A DNA stretch of 64,000 bases from an uncultured Bacteroides sp. (lineage in GTDB: Bacteria; Bacteroidota; Bacteroidia; Bacteroidales; Bacteroidaceae), in assembly GCA_902388495.1 (NCBI GenBank), contig CABMPP010000020.1:1-64000 (forward strand). The letters are read 5' to 3'. The notes under the pieces are model-generated. The model ran no database searches, had not been told where the DNA came from, and worked only from the letters and a program-made list of their open reading frames with translations. The translations under genes and the position numbers were made by a program. Positions 24,670 to 35,107 of this stretch are shown one piece after another. Every line of letters begins with the position of its first letter. Position 1 is the stretch's first letter.

Positions 24670-27063
24670 ATGAAATACATCATAAAGATATTACTGCTGG
24701 TACTTTGTATACAAGCCCATGCCCAAGCTCCGTGGAAACCGGATGCTGAGTTGGAGAAGCAACTGAAAGAAAGCAACTACGTGCATCACATCCTGAAAGC
24801 CAACCCCGAACATGCCGGACTGACCCGGTGGTACAAAAAAGAAGTACTGAAAAGCCGGGAGTTACCCCTTGCCGAAGACTTCGCTTCCCTACGCCATACC
24901 GGCCCCGGAACACTGCATATAGACCGGGAGCTCACCATATCGGGCAAAGGAAGTGTGCGTCTGGACACTCCGGCTTCGCTGGGAAAGAAGAACCCCACCA
25001 ACCGCAACTATGCCACCCCTGAGATTATCCGCCCGCTCAACCGGGAAGATTTACGGGATTACAACCGCTTTTCCGTCTGGGTGTACGTCGATGCTCCGGG
25101 TGTGTACTTGACTTTTGCCGGGTTCACCCTCTATAATGAAGGAGAAAAGCCGATGCCCACGCCGGGACGCTTTGAAGGACAGCACTTCGAAACGGTCTAT
25201 CCCAACAAGTGGCAGCGCATCGTTTGGGAGATACCCGACTTGTATCGCGATTGCGTCACCGGTTTCTCCGTAAACATCATGCTGGCAGGTGCCCCCGCCG
25301 GAGCCAGCGAGAAGATGAGCCTGTATGTAGACGATATGCGCATCGAAAAAGTGGAAGCCGAAAACAGCCGCGGCTTCGACCTGCGCAAGCAGGCAATAGC
25401 CTACAGCCATAGCGGATATAAACCCGGAGCACGCAAGCAGGCACTTGTGCAGAACGTGAAGGAAAGCTCTTTCAGCCTGCGCAACACCGCCACCGGAGCC
25501 ATAGCCTATCAAGGAGCAGGCAAGAAGCTGGACAAGGGCTTCCTGCTGCTGGACTTCAGCGACTTCGACACTCCGGGACAATACATGCTCTCCATCGGTG
25601 ACCTGCAGTCAAAGCCATTCCCCATCGGGAATGATGCCTACCTATCCACAGCCTGGCACACGCTGAACTTCTTCTTCTCCGAGCGTTGCGGATTCGACCA
25701 GCCGGGCATCCACCAGGAATGCCACCAGGATGTCTTCATGTATCATCCGGACGGACGCAGCCTGAGCGTTTCCGGCGGTTGGCATGATGCCGCCGACCTG
25801 ACGCAAGGAACCGGAAACACTGCCGAATCGGGCATCGCCCTCTTGGAGATGGCAAACGCCGTACAAGGCAAGGACAGCATCTTCTACGAGCGCCTGTTGG
25901 AAGAAGCACGTTGGGGGTTGAACTGGGTTATGCGTACCCGTTTCGGCGACGGTTACCGCCTGGGAGGACTGATTATCGGCATCTGGACCAAAAACATCCG
26001 CGGCGATAAGGACGATATGCAGGCAGAAGCCCGCAACACGCCTACAGACAACTTGAAAGCCGCCTCTTACTGTGCCCTCGCCGTGCCGCATTTTGAAAAG
26101 AAAGACCCGGTATTTGCCCGCTGGTGCCGCAATTGTGCCACGGAAGATTTCCGGTTCGCCATCGACCTGCTCGATACGCAACGGACGGAGAACAATGAGG
26201 CAGATTTATATGCCCTGGCAACCGTCACCGCCATGCGCCTGTACCGCCTGACGCAAGACCAGTACTACCTGGACTGGGCTGCCCGACTGGCACGTACCGT
26301 CATGGCCTGCCAACAGCTGGAAAAACGTAATGATTGGAAAACTCCCCTCAGGGGATTCTTCTACGAGTCCTCCCGGAAGAAGCGCATCCTTGCCTATTAT
26401 CACCAAAGCCAGGAACATCTGATGGTCGAAGGACTTTCCATGTTGCTGACCGATGCTCCCACGCATGCCGATGCTCCGTCGTGGCAGGCTGCCTGCGAAG
26501 CATACGCGGACTATCTGCGGGACATCGCCCGGATGATTGCTCCTTACGAAGTGTTGCCAAGTGCCGTATACGAAGTGAACAACACGGACTACAGCAATCT
26601 GTATCACGAAGGAGATCAAGTAGGCTTGCCCAGTCTGGAAGAATACAATGCACAGGTACGCAACGGCATCCCTCTGTCAAAGGACTTTTATCTGCGCCGC
26701 TTCCCCGTTGCCTATCAGTTCAGAGGCTTCCACGCTGTAGTTATGGGAAAGGCAAAAGCCGCCTTTATCCTTGCCCGTCTGCTGGATGACCGACAACTGA
26801 AGGATATAGCAACCCGGCAATTGGAATATATCTTAGGATATAACCCATTTGCCATGAGTACGGTTTATGGAGACGGATATGATTATCCCCCACTCTATGG
26901 AGCTTACGCAGGAGATGTGGTAGGTGCAGTGCCCGTAGGTATAGAAACTTTCGAGAATGATGACGAGCCTTACTTCCCGATGCAGAATAATTGTACTTAC
27001 AAGGAGATCTGGACGCATACTACAGCAAGGTTGATGTGGTGCGTGGCAGAGTTATTCAAGTAA
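24670..27063 (+). CDS. Glycoside hydrolase family 9-type enzyme
   Basis: A 797-residue exported enzyme with signal peptide ending at AHAQA (about 19). A CBM-like beta-sandwich (about 95-235, DYNRFSVWVYVD, YVDDMRIEKVE) is followed by a CelD-type Ig-like domain (about 240-325) and the GH9 (alpha/alpha)6 barrel (about 330-795). GGWHDAADL at 369-377 supplies the Asp pair (D373, D376) that activates water in GH9. The late LGYNPFAMSTVYGDG and E779 in CTYKEIWTHTTA match the family C-terminus and its proton donor. GH9 enzymes usually cut beta-1,4-glucans, but divergent members act on other glycans and the substrate here is open. It is last in its operon, before a strong terminator. Confidence 0.88.
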   Translation: MKYIIKILLLVLCIQAHAQAPWKPDAELEKQLKESNYVHHILKANPEHAGLTRWYKKEVLKSRELPLAEDFASLRHTGPGTLHIDRELTISGKGSVRLDTPASLGKKNPTNRNYATPEIIRPLNREDLRDYNRFSVWVYVDAPGVYLTFAGFTLYNEGEKPMPTPGRFEGQHFETVYPNKWQRIVWEIPDLYRDCVTGFSVNIMLAGAPAGASEKMSLYVDDMRIEKVEAENSRGFDLRKQAIAYSHSGYKPGARKQALVQNVKESSFSLRNTATGAIAYQGAGKKLDKGFLLLDFSDFDTPGQYMLSIGDLQSKPFPIGNDAYLSTAWHTLNFFFSERCGFDQPGIHQECHQDVFMYHPDGRSLSVSGGWHDAADLTQGTGNTAESGIALLEMANAVQGKDSIFYERLLEEARWGLNWVMRTRFGDGYRLGGLIIGIWTKNIRGDKDDMQAEARNTPTDNLKAASYCALAVPHFEKKDPVFARWCRNCATEDFRFAIDLLDTQRTENNEADLYALATVTAMRLYRLTQDQYYLDWAARLARTVMACQQLEKRNDWKTPLRGFFYESSRKKRILAYYHQSQEHLMVEGLSMLLTDAPTHADAPSWQAACEAYADYLRDIARMIAPYEVLPSAVYEVNNTDYSNLYHEGDQVGLPSLEEYNAQVRNGIPLSKDFYLRRFPVAYQFRGFHAVVMGKAKAAFILARLLDDRQLKDIATRQLEYILGYNPFAMSTVYGDGYDYPPLYGAYAGDVVGAVPVGIETFENDDEPYFPMQNNCTYKEIWTHTTARLMWCVAELFK

Positions 27064-27081
27064 GACTTTAGCAATACAAAT

Positions 27082-27129
27082 AAAAAAGGTAATGACTTCA
27101 CATTTCGTGAATATGTCATTACCTTTTTT
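27082..27129. terminator. Bidirectional terminator between convergent PUL operons
   Basis: A 15-bp perfect outer stem (AAAAAAGGTAATGAC at 27082-27096, complement at 27115-27129) has A- and T-runs at both ends. It separates the GH9 gene (+) from the agarase-like gene (-). Confidence 0.9.
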
Positions 27130-27150
27130 GTTTATTACTTATTTAGCAAC

Positions 27151-29106
27151 TTACTCATTCCACAAATCAGGAATAGCTTCATGCCCGCGGGCATTCTCCG
27201 GCTTACGGTCTATCGGAGCCTTCGTTCCCGAATGGACGTCATACAAGACCTTGGCTGTTTCCATCATAGCTTCCACTTGTTCTTTGTACGGACGATCAGT
27301 CACATCGACCAAACCACAGTTGTAGTTCTCACCGTCACGACGTCCCGTCAGGTCCTGATCGCACCACTGGAAGTAACCGGTACCGATCAGACCCGGATGT
27401 GCATAAGCATTTTCGGTATAGTAACGATAAGCCACTCCGCGTTGTTCCTGCGAGTCGACCTGCCACAAAGACTGAGCCATGCCTCTGTCTACCGTACCGA
27501 AGTGGTATTCACCGATAATCATCGGCAGTTTGGCTATCTTCAACGCACGGTCCAACATTGCCGGGTTGGGAACCAAATCGTAACAATTAAAGCTCAGTAC
27601 ATCGAACGATTCGCCGCACATCTCAAGGATTTCTTCATCCAATTCGAGGATATTACCGAAACGGATGCCGAGGTTCAGATGGTTCGGGTCATGTTTCTTC
27701 AGCAACTGATTGGTAGTGGCCAGGAAAGTGCGGAAAGTGGAAAAGACAAACTCCTTGCGGTTTTCAGCAGTATCGCCATTCTCCTCCAGATATTTCTTCA
27801 AGGCAGTTTTAATAGGACGGTCTTTGCCATCGAGGATCAAGCCGCACAGACGGGCTTCTTCGTCCAGCCAGGCAGGTTCGTTGCCAATGAAATAACCGAT
27901 CAGCCAGGGATTGTTCTTGTAAGGAGCCACGAACTCGGCAAGAGATTTATCGACTTTAGCTTTAAAAACAGGATCATACACATCGCAAAGTCCCATCAAA
28001 TCGTGCTCTATACCGATATCGCGCAGCGGTATGAGGAATGCCTTCCGGTTCATATTCATCACTTCGCCGCTCGACCAGTTGGCTATTGTATTCAAGCCCC
28101 ATTTGTCCATACGTTTAAAGATCAGCTCTTTGGACTTCTCTGGGAAGTCATCGCCATAGCGACGGTACTGGTTCCAGAAACCGAAAGAGGCAGAGTTATT
28201 GCCGCGATAATTCCGGCCGGAGACTTTCGCCATCAAGTCGGCAGGAGGAAGCTCCTTGTACATGCCGTCACGTTTGTCGATATCGCGCACATTACCGCCA
28301 CCACCGGGGCTGACGCAGTCTACTCCGACAGAAAGGAACAGATAGCCTTCCGGATCGACAAACCACCAACGGTCGCCAATCTTCTGGGTGTGGAAGAATC
28401 CGGTGGCTTTCACACGTTGCTGCTTGTAACCGCCAAACTTGGAGTAATTATAAGCATCGGTGGTCACCACTTCATTGTCTTCTTCTTCCCACTCCTTCTT
28501 CAGTTGCTCCAAAGAAGAAACCTTTCCGGCATATTCCACCAGATTGGACTGTCCGAACTCATCTACGGCAGGAATGTCGCCCATGTATACATCACCCGGA
28601 TCTTCCGTAGCCAGGGTGATGGAACGGATCTCGATCGTGGGGTTGTGAATAGGCTTACGCATGCGGATGCCGATAGAATCAACTCCCTGAAGCGGGCCGC
28701 GTTTACCTCCCAGGTTGATCCAGCCGGTGTAGCGGGCATGGTTGAAGGTAGCTGCCAGGTCTACGGCTGCATCGGGCAACTCGGTGAAGTATTTCAATGG
28801 AATGGCAAGTTTGTTCCAGGCATTGGGTACATAGCACATGATGCGCAACTCGTTGTAACCGCTATCGGTAGTGAAACCAAGCTGGAAACGCTGGGCAGTG
28901 GTACTTTTGTACTCAATGACCACGAATTTATACGCATCCCAATCGGTAGGTAGTTGGGGATTGATGTCTTTCAAGGCAAACTTCTTGCCCGATACTTCTT
29001 TCGTACTGTCAAGCTCCACTTTAAACGTCTGTTCAGTCGGTGTACACTGGACGAACAAGGACGCTGCCAAGGCCGACAGGAGGATAGTTTTCACTTTGTT
29101 TTTCAT
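27151..29106 (-). CDS. Clan GH-A glycoside hydrolase, agarase-like (GH50-type)
   Basis: A 651-residue probable lipoprotein (signal MKNKVKTILLSALAASLFVQC; Gln before Cys is an atypical lipobox). The first ~200 residues form a CBM-like beta-sandwich (LPTDWDAYKFVVIEYKS). A TIM barrel follows, with DRWWFVDPEGYLFLSVGVDC near its start, as in beta-agarase/GH50-type proteins. LIGYFIGNEPAW supplies the likely acid/base Glu and MIIGEYHFG the likely nucleophile Glu, as in clan GH-A. The start at 29106 is favoured because longer in-frame versions run into the upstream gene. It lies 13 bp after GH55-like paralogue C. The substrate is unknown; the family call is by motif only. Confidence 0.78.
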   Translation of the reverse strand: MKNKVKTILLSALAASLFVQCTPTEQTFKVELDSTKEVSGKKFALKDINPQLPTDWDAYKFVVIEYKSTTAQRFQLGFTTDSGYNELRIMCYVPNAWNKLAIPLKYFTELPDAAVDLAATFNHARYTGWINLGGKRGPLQGVDSIGIRMRKPIHNPTIEIRSITLATEDPGDVYMGDIPAVDEFGQSNLVEYAGKVSSLEQLKKEWEEEDNEVVTTDAYNYSKFGGYKQQRVKATGFFHTQKIGDRWWFVDPEGYLFLSVGVDCVSPGGGGNVRDIDKRDGMYKELPPADLMAKVSGRNYRGNNSASFGFWNQYRRYGDDFPEKSKELIFKRMDKWGLNTIANWSSGEVMNMNRKAFLIPLRDIGIEHDLMGLCDVYDPVFKAKVDKSLAEFVAPYKNNPWLIGYFIGNEPAWLDEEARLCGLILDGKDRPIKTALKKYLEENGDTAENRKEFVFSTFRTFLATTNQLLKKHDPNHLNLGIRFGNILELDEEILEMCGESFDVLSFNCYDLVPNPAMLDRALKIAKLPMIIGEYHFGTVDRGMAQSLWQVDSQEQRGVAYRYYTENAYAHPGLIGTGYFQWCDQDLTGRRDGENYNCGLVDVTDRPYKEQVEAMMETAKVLYDVHSGTKAPIDRKPENARGHEAIPDLWNE

Positions 29107-29119
29107 TTCTGTAATCTTA

Positions 29120-32100
29120 TTAGGGTTGAATAGTATATCTATATAAGGAGGAACGGGCGGCAATAAATAAGGTATTGCCATCCTTGCCTGCCACAACGAT
29201 GGAGGTAGGGCGTTCGGGTACGCGAATCAGATTGATCTGTTTGCCTTGAGCATCGAAGACATAAATATGTCCTTCGGCCACGTACACATTTCCCCGTTTA
29301 TCGACGGCAGAACCAAACTCGCCCTGACGGACGAAGTGGGTCAGATTCTGCAACGAGCCGTCGGGCTTGACGTCCATCCGTGCCAGCAGATGGTTGTACT
29401 CGTCCGAAGCATAGAAAGGCTTGCCTGGCACAGCTTCCAGCACAGAAGAGGAACGGGCAAAGTCGTACTGCTCGGGAATAATCGTTACGCCATCCGGAGC
29501 AATAAAGCAATACTCGGGCTTACGGACGGAGATTTCATCAAAATCGTGCAAGTCTCTCCAGCGGTGGGCCGGGTAGAGGCTCTTGGCAACAGACGGGACA
29601 CTGCCCATCGGCACCCGTTGCAGCTTTTGAATCGTTTCTTCGGGATTGTCTGGACGGATGGAATAGACCCAGACGGCAAAACCGTTGTTTCCCCAATAGC
29701 TGTAGGTGGTTCCGGCAGCATCGGGCAGTTCGGTGATGGTTTCGGGACGACCATTGACGATATTTCCCGGTTGAGGATAGTATTTGAAAAAGACAAGCAG
29801 GTTATCTTGTGTATCGCAAGCAAGGGACAGCGGTTGCCAGGGGAAGTCGGCAACGAGCGATAACTGCTCTGTCTCGACATCCCATTTGTAGACGCGGCGC
29901 ATCCGCTCTTCGCTGAAATAGACGTTGCCTTTGCTGTCGCGCGTCATACCTTCGGCATACTCAAATCCGGTAGCCAGCATTTCCAGCTTACCCGGTTCGG
30001 CCTGCAGGGGAACCAGACGGGGTTCTTTTCCCGTTATGGTCAGGCGGGTAAACTCCCAGGGACGGACGTCCTGACGGGTGTTCATGTCGTAGCAAACCAA
30101 GTCGGTAGTGAAACGCATCTGCGTAAAGTTATGAACGTTATAGAATTCGATATCTCGACAGTTCCAGGTTCGTATGGCGTATGGGAACGGAGTATCTACG
30201 CGAATCACCCTGAACAGATAAAGATTGGCAAACAGCATGTTACTGCAATCCTGCAATTCTATCTGCTGGCAGTCGGGACTTTCACGGGTTTCCTCTTCCA
30301 ACTGAAGCGCATAGACCCGCCAGTTGGAAACGTTCTTGAAGCGAACTTCATTACGCACATGGTGCTCCACCGACATAGCGTAAATGCGTCCGGCGGTAGC
30401 GGTATTATTCACATAGACGCCATTCGTAGCATAGCTGCTTGCTGTCCAGATGTCCTTGAAGACACCGCCTCCACCATTGGTTATCCACAGGCTCCAATGC
30501 TGGTTGTCCCAAGACTTGTCTTTGCCTTGGAAGCATACGGGTTCCTCGGGAGAACTGATCTGCGGAGCGTTGCCGCGTCTCTGTTGCGGCCGGTTCAACG
30601 GTCCCTTTTCCATCGTGCCATGAACGCCGAGGAACTTCACATCGTTCATATAAGAATCGGCTCCCGCCATCCACTTACAACCCACTGCGCGGTAGTTGTA
30701 CGCTCCCGTGTTCAGCCCGATACCGGAAACGAAGTTACTGCCGCCTTGCAGAGTCTCCAACAGAGGTACCGGACTGCCGAAGCCACTGAATGCCGGTGTA
30801 CTTTCTTTCAGTTTCAGTTGAGTGGAAACGGGGTTCAGCCCAATAAGAGCCGTATTTTTCTTCAGCTTCAAGCTCTGGGAGACGATGTACCAACCTTGCG
30901 GCACATAAATCACATCGTATTCCTCTATCGCTCTTCTGAAGACTTCCGTATCGTCGCTCTCTCCGTCTCCCTTCGCTCCCAAATCGCGGATATTCACCCA
31001 ACGGGAGATAGCGGGAGTAGCAGGAATATCATTTACCGGAGGCGGGGGCATCTTACTCAAGCGTTCCATCGCTATCTCCGTTTTGTATTCCTGAGTGGCG
31101 GACATGTCTTTGAGATGCAGTCCGTACGAGAAGTCGTTCACCCGATACAACCGGCCATCACCATCTATCTGCTTGCCTGACTCGCGGAAGCGGACAAACA
31201 CCGGCACCTGGTTGCAGACCACGCGCTGCATGCTCAACTGGTTCGGGCTCAGGCCTTCGTTGCTGACAATGATTCCGGCGGTCTTCACTCCTTCCCAAAC
31301 GCAATCTTCCATATAAATCTTGTCCGAGCGGTTCGGATTCAGTTCTATCACTACCGGAACGTTGCGGGCATGCAGGCGTACGATGGTCAGTCCGCCTTCC
31401 TGCGTACGGATGGCTGCTTTGCGCTGCCCTTCGAAATAGGTATTTATGATCATCATCTGCCAGCTGGGCGAGGTCTTGGTGGTATAGATACCATAGTCTC
31501 CACCGAAGAAGCGGACATCTTCCATTTCATTTCCCACGTCGAACAATCCCGCTTTGCCCTCCCCGATGTGGATATCGACGTGCGATACAAAACTATGCTG
31601 GGCAAAGTGCGTGCGCAATGCCACTGCATGCGGATTGCCGGCTTCTATCTTCAGGTCGACGTTGGAGATGGCACTGTAGAATGTTCCGGCTCCTGCATCC
31701 CTCGGTTCACTGCCGGGACGCACCAAGCCGCCCGTAAACCAGAACATGTAGTTTGCCCCACCTTTGTCCGTCGCCACTTCCTGCTGATAACCGGGAGAAT
31801 TCCGGGCCAGAGATATCACCGGGCGATTCTTGCCGTAACCTATCAGGCGCACGGCATTGGGGATGTAGATCGTCTTCGAGATGCGGTAATTCCCTTCGGG
31901 CAGGAAGACGATTCCAAAGTTATACTTCTCCTTTACATCATTCAGCGCCCGTTGCAATTCGTCGCTGACGTCCATACTGCCATCCGCCTTTATCTGATAA
32001 TCCGCGGGGGTAAAGTAAACCGCTTCCGGGTCGGCAGGGCGCTGGGTGTAGACAGATACACTCTTTGTAGTAGCGGCACAGGCGGCCGCTACTACAAACA

Positions 32101-32131
32101 GCAATAAAAAACAATTTAAAACTCTCTTCAT
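29120..32131 (-). CDS. GH55-like tandem beta-helix protein with C-terminal beta-propeller (paralogue C)
   Basis: A secreted 1003-residue protein with signal peptide MKRVLNCFLLLFVVAAACA. The architecture is as in paralogues A and B: two pectate-lyase-3 beta-helices (YQIKADGSMDVSDELQRAL; WVNIRDLGAKGDGESDDT) and an SMP-30/NHL-like propeller (GMTRDSKGNVYFSEERM). The GH55-resembling segment reads SVEHHVRNEVRF then QLEEE. It is closer to paralogue B than to A throughout. It is the first gene of a separate two-gene minus-strand operon with the agarase-like hydrolase, placed beyond the GH9 operon, so the locus contains two independently transcribed copies of this rare architecture. The start at 32131 is chosen for its signal peptide. 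Confidence 0.8.
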   Translation of the reverse strand: MKRVLNCFLLLFVVAAACAATTKSVSVYTQRPADPEAVYFTPADYQIKADGSMDVSDELQRALNDVKEKYNFGIVFLPEGNYRISKTIYIPNAVRLIGYGKNRPVISLARNSPGYQQEVATDKGGANYMFWFTGGLVRPGSEPRDAGAGTFYSAISNVDLKIEAGNPHAVALRTHFAQHSFVSHVDIHIGEGKAGLFDVGNEMEDVRFFGGDYGIYTTKTSPSWQMMIINTYFEGQRKAAIRTQEGGLTIVRLHARNVPVVIELNPNRSDKIYMEDCVWEGVKTAGIIVSNEGLSPNQLSMQRVVCNQVPVFVRFRESGKQIDGDGRLYRVNDFSYGLHLKDMSATQEYKTEIAMERLSKMPPPPVNDIPATPAISRWVNIRDLGAKGDGESDDTEVFRRAIEEYDVIYVPQGWYIVSQSLKLKKNTALIGLNPVSTQLKLKESTPAFSGFGSPVPLLETLQGGSNFVSGIGLNTGAYNYRAVGCKWMAGADSYMNDVKFLGVHGTMEKGPLNRPQQRRGNAPQISSPEEPVCFQGKDKSWDNQHWSLWITNGGGGVFKDIWTASSYATNGVYVNNTATAGRIYAMSVEHHVRNEVRFKNVSNWRVYALQLEEETRESPDCQQIELQDCSNMLFANLYLFRVIRVDTPFPYAIRTWNCRDIEFYNVHNFTQMRFTTDLVCYDMNTRQDVRPWEFTRLTITGKEPRLVPLQAEPGKLEMLATGFEYAEGMTRDSKGNVYFSEERMRRVYKWDVETEQLSLVADFPWQPLSLACDTQDNLLVFFKYYPQPGNIVNGRPETITELPDAAGTTYSYWGNNGFAVWVYSIRPDNPEETIQKLQRVPMGSVPSVAKSLYPAHRWRDLHDFDEISVRKPEYCFIAPDGVTIIPEQYDFARSSSVLEAVPGKPFYASDEYNHLLARMDVKPDGSLQNLTHFVRQGEFGSAVDKRGNVYVAEGHIYVFDAQGKQINLIRVPERPTSIVVAGKDGNTLFIAARSSLYRYTIQP

Positions 32132-32170
32132 AGGCTTTTCTTGGTAATGATTTATATTATATATCCTTTT

Positions 32171-32198
32171 CCTAGCATAACACATATTTATGCTAAGG
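32171..32198 (-). promoter_or_regulatory. Inverted repeat upstream of paralogue C
   Basis: CCTAGCATAA (32171-32180) and TTATGCTAAGG (32188-32198) form a dyad 40-67 bp before the start at 32131. It is a candidate regulator site or leader hairpin. No TAnnTTTG box is seen. Confidence 0.4.
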
Positions 32199-32310
32199 TC
32201 TTTATATTAAAGGCAATTAGCTCCGGCGAGTTCCTAAACTAAAAAGAGCTTTTTTTAGCAAAAATAGAAAAATAACCGAGAATTCATTCATGCCCCGGAT
32301 ATAAAAAAGA

Positions 32311-32349
32311 AACCGGCCCTTGAAACTGCAGATGTTTCAAGAACCGGTT
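32311..32349 (-). terminator. valS terminator
   Basis: AACCGGCCCTTGAAAC (32311-32326) pairs with GTTTCAAGAACCGGTT (32334-32349) with an internal mismatch. A T-run follows on the minus strand, about 48 bp after the valS stop. Confidence 0.85.
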
Positions 32350-32396
32350 CATTATCATGATTTCTTTGGGAATCAACTCCCCCAGAAAAATTTTAT

Positions 32397-35039
32397 TTAT
32401 GCCTTTTTCAGTGCTGCAATACTTTCTTTCAGCGACTTGATGATACTTTCGGCATCAGCTTGCTTCTTACGCTCCATTTCAAGGACAGCAGCCGGAGCAT
32501 TGTTCACAAACTTCTCGTTACTCAGCTTCTTCAATACTCCTTGCAGGAAACCTTCTTTATGCTTCAGTTCGGCTTCCATGCGGGCTATCTCAGCTTCCAC
32601 ATCAATCATATTGCCCAGAGGCACTGCATATTCCGTAGTGCCCACCATGAAAGCAGCAGCACCGTCGGCTTTGGCTGCTACCACCTGGATGGCAGAAAGA
32701 TTGCACATCTTCATGATTACCGGATTCATACCTTCTACCGGATTGGCACCGACAATCTGAAGCTCGAGCGCCTCTTTCAAAGCGATGTTCTTCTGCGCAC
32801 GAATCGTACGGACATTACCGATGATTTCCTTTGCCACCTCAAACTCTTGCAGGAGCGGTTCGTTTGCAACATTCGTTTCCACTTTCTCCATCTGATGAAC
32901 CATCAAGCTCTCGCCCGGCTTGCGTTCACGCAACTGCTGCCAAAGTTCTTCCGTAATGAACGGCATGAAGGGATGCAACAGTTCGAGCAAACGTTCGAAG
33001 GAGTCGAGCACCATTCCATAGATAAAACCATTGACAGGTTGTCCGTAGGCAGGTTTTACAATTTCCAGCAACCAGGAAGAGAACTCATCCCAGAAGAGCT
33101 TGTAAACCACCATCAATGCTTCGCTCAAACGATACTTGCTGAATAAGTCGGCAATCTCGATAGAAGCAGCATCCAGGCGCAACGCAAACCATTGTACTGC
33201 AATATGGGCATCTGCCGGCATTTCTACCGATCCCATACCGTTTGTCCAACCTTTTATCAAGCGGAAAGCATTCCATATCTTATTGTTGAAGTTACGTCCC
33301 TGCTCACAAAGTGCATCGTCAAAGAGGATGTCATTTCCGGCAGGAGCCGAAAGCATCATACCCATACGTACACCGTCGGCACCGTACTTTTCAATCAATT
33401 CCAGCGGATCGGGAGAATTACCGAGCGACTTGGACATCTTGCGTCCCAACTTGTCGCGAACGATACCCGTGAAGTACACGTTCTTGAACGGCATCTGACC
33501 TTCGTACTCATAGCCTGCCATAATCATGCGGGCTACCCAGAAGAAGATGATATCCGGCCCCGTCACCAAGTCACTGGTAGGATAGTAGTATTTGATTTCT
33601 TCATTCCCCGGATTGTTGATGCCATCGAACAAAGAGATAGGCCACAACCAAGAAGAGAACCACGTATCCAGACAGTCTTCATCCTGGCGGAGATCTTCCA
33701 TTTTCAGATCGGCATTGCCCGTCTTTTCTTTAGCCAGTTTCAGTGCTTCTTCGGCAGTAGCAGCTACAACATAACCGCCTTCAGGCAGGAAGTAAGCAGG
33801 AATGCGGTGTCCCCACCACAGCTGACGGCTGATACACCAGTCCTTGATATTCTCCAACCAGTTCTTATACGTATTCTTATATTTGGCAGGATAGAACTTC
33901 AGTTCATCATTCATTACCGGCGGCAGAGCCATATCGGCAAAGTGCTGCATCTTCAGGAACCATTGCATGGAAAGCTTCGGTTCGATGGCAACATTGGTAC
34001 GTTCGGAGAAACCTACCTTATTCGTATACGCTTCGGTCTTCTCCATCAGTCCGGCAGCAACGAGGTCCTTCTCTATCTGCTCGCGTACGTCGAAACGATC
34101 CATACCTACGTACAGTCCGGCCGCTTCGCTGAGCGTCCCGTTATCATTGAAGATGTCGATGCTCGGCAGATTGTATTTCTCGCCCAGCATGTAGTCGTTC
34201 ACATCGTGGGCAGGAGTAACCTTCAGACAACCGGTACCGAATTCAATGTCTACATATTCATCTTCGATCACCGGAATGACACGGCCTACCAACGGTACAA
34301 TCACTTTCTTGCCTTTCAGCCAGGTGTTCTTCGGGTCGTTGGGGTTGATACACATAGCCGTATCACCCATGATGGTTTCGGGACGAGTTGTAGCAACTAC
34401 GGCATAACGTCCTTCGGGGTCACCCTCTACCATATACTTCAGATAGTACAGCTTGCTGTGCTCTTCCTTGTAGATTACTTCTTCATCGCTAAGGGCAGTC
34501 AGCGCCTTCGGATCCCAGTTTACCATACGAACGCCGCGGTAGATCAGACCTTTATTGTACAAGTCTACAAATACTTTGAGTACACTTTCGCTGCGTTTCT
34601 CGTCCATAGTGAACGCCGTACGGTCCCAGTCGCAGGAAGCTCCCAGTTTGCGAAGCTGCTTCAAGATAATGCCGCCGTGTTCGTCGGTCCACTCCCAAGC
34701 ATGCTTCAGGAACTCGTCGCGGGTAAGGTCGGTCTTCTTGATGCCTTGTGCAGCAAGTTTATTCACCACCTTAGCCTCGGTAGCGATGGATGCGTGGTCG
34801 GTTCCGGGCACCCAGCAGGCATTCTTGCCTTCCATGCGGGCACGACGCACCAGGATATCTTGAATGGTATTATTAAGCATGTGTCCCATGTGGAGCACGC
34901 CGGTGACGTTAGGGGGCGGAATGACGATGGTGTAGGGCTCACGACCATCGGGTTTCGAACTGAATAATTTGTGGTCCAACCAATATTGGTACCACTTTCC
35001 CTCCACGTCAGCGGGATTGTACTTACTTGCTAATTCCAT
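32397..35039 (-). CDS. valS: Valyl-tRNA synthetase
   Basis: Charges tRNA-Val with valine in the cytosol. It has 880 residues, normal for bacterial ValRS. The class I signatures are HMGH at residues 50-53 (in [17 protein letters not shown]) and KMSKS at 534-538. An editing domain lies between them and an anticodon-binding domain follows. The C-terminal ~65 residues form the tRNA-binding coiled coil ([15 protein letters not shown]). It has its own candidate promoter at 35089 and lies 68 bp after the gene for a membrane protein on the same strand. Confidence 0.98.
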   Translation of the reverse strand: MELASKYNPADVEGKWYQYWLDHKLFSSKPDGREPYTIVIPPPNVTGVLHMGHMLNNTIQDILVRRARMEGKNACWVPGTDHASIATEAKVVNKLAAQGIKKTDLTRDEFLKHAWEWTDEHGGIILKQLRKLGASCDWDRTAFTMDEKRSESVLKVFVDLYNKGLIYRGVRMVNWDPKALTALSDEEVIYKEEHSKLYYLKYMVEGDPEGRYAVVATTRPETIMGDTAMCINPNDPKNTWLKGKKVIVPLVGRVIPVIEDEYVDIEFGTGCLKVTPAHDVNDYMLGEKYNLPSIDIFNDNGTLSEAAGLYVGMDRFDVREQIEKDLVAAGLMEKTEAYTNKVGFSERTNVAIEPKLSMQWFLKMQHFADMALPPVMNDELKFYPAKYKNTYKNWLENIKDWCISRQLWWGHRIPAYFLPEGGYVVAATAEEALKLAKEKTGNADLKMEDLRQDEDCLDTWFSSWLWPISLFDGINNPGNEEIKYYYPTSDLVTGPDIIFFWVARMIMAGYEYEGQMPFKNVYFTGIVRDKLGRKMSKSLGNSPDPLELIEKYGADGVRMGMMLSAPAGNDILFDDALCEQGRNFNNKIWNAFRLIKGWTNGMGSVEMPADAHIAVQWFALRLDAASIEIADLFSKYRLSEALMVVYKLFWDEFSSWLLEIVKPAYGQPVNGFIYGMVLDSFERLLELLHPFMPFITEELWQQLRERKPGESLMVHQMEKVETNVANEPLLQEFEVAKEIIGNVRTIRAQKNIALKEALELQIVGANPVEGMNPVIMKMCNLSAIQVVAAKADGAAAFMVGTTEYAVPLGNMIDVEAEIARMEAELKHKEGFLQGVLKKLSNEKFVNNAPAAVLEMERKKQADAESIIKSLKESIAALKKA

Positions 35040-35088
35040 GTTGTTTCTTTATCTATATATAATGTTCTTGTTCAAAAAATAACGGCTG

Positions 35089-35096
35089 CAAAATTA
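35089..35096 (-). promoter_or_regulatory. Candidate -7 box of valS
   Basis: TAATTTTG on the minus strand, 50 bp before the valS start. No well-placed -33 box is seen. Confidence 0.5.
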
Positions 35097-35107
35097 ATAA
35101 TTAAAAT

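Noticed and set aside
27181..28953. Open frame of 590 codons on the plus strand
   Set aside because: Antisense to the agarase-like gene, whose catalytic motifs are intact; composition is that of a shadow frame.
33192..34967. Open frame of 591 codons on the plus strand
   Set aside because: Antisense to valS, which is complete with both class I signatures.
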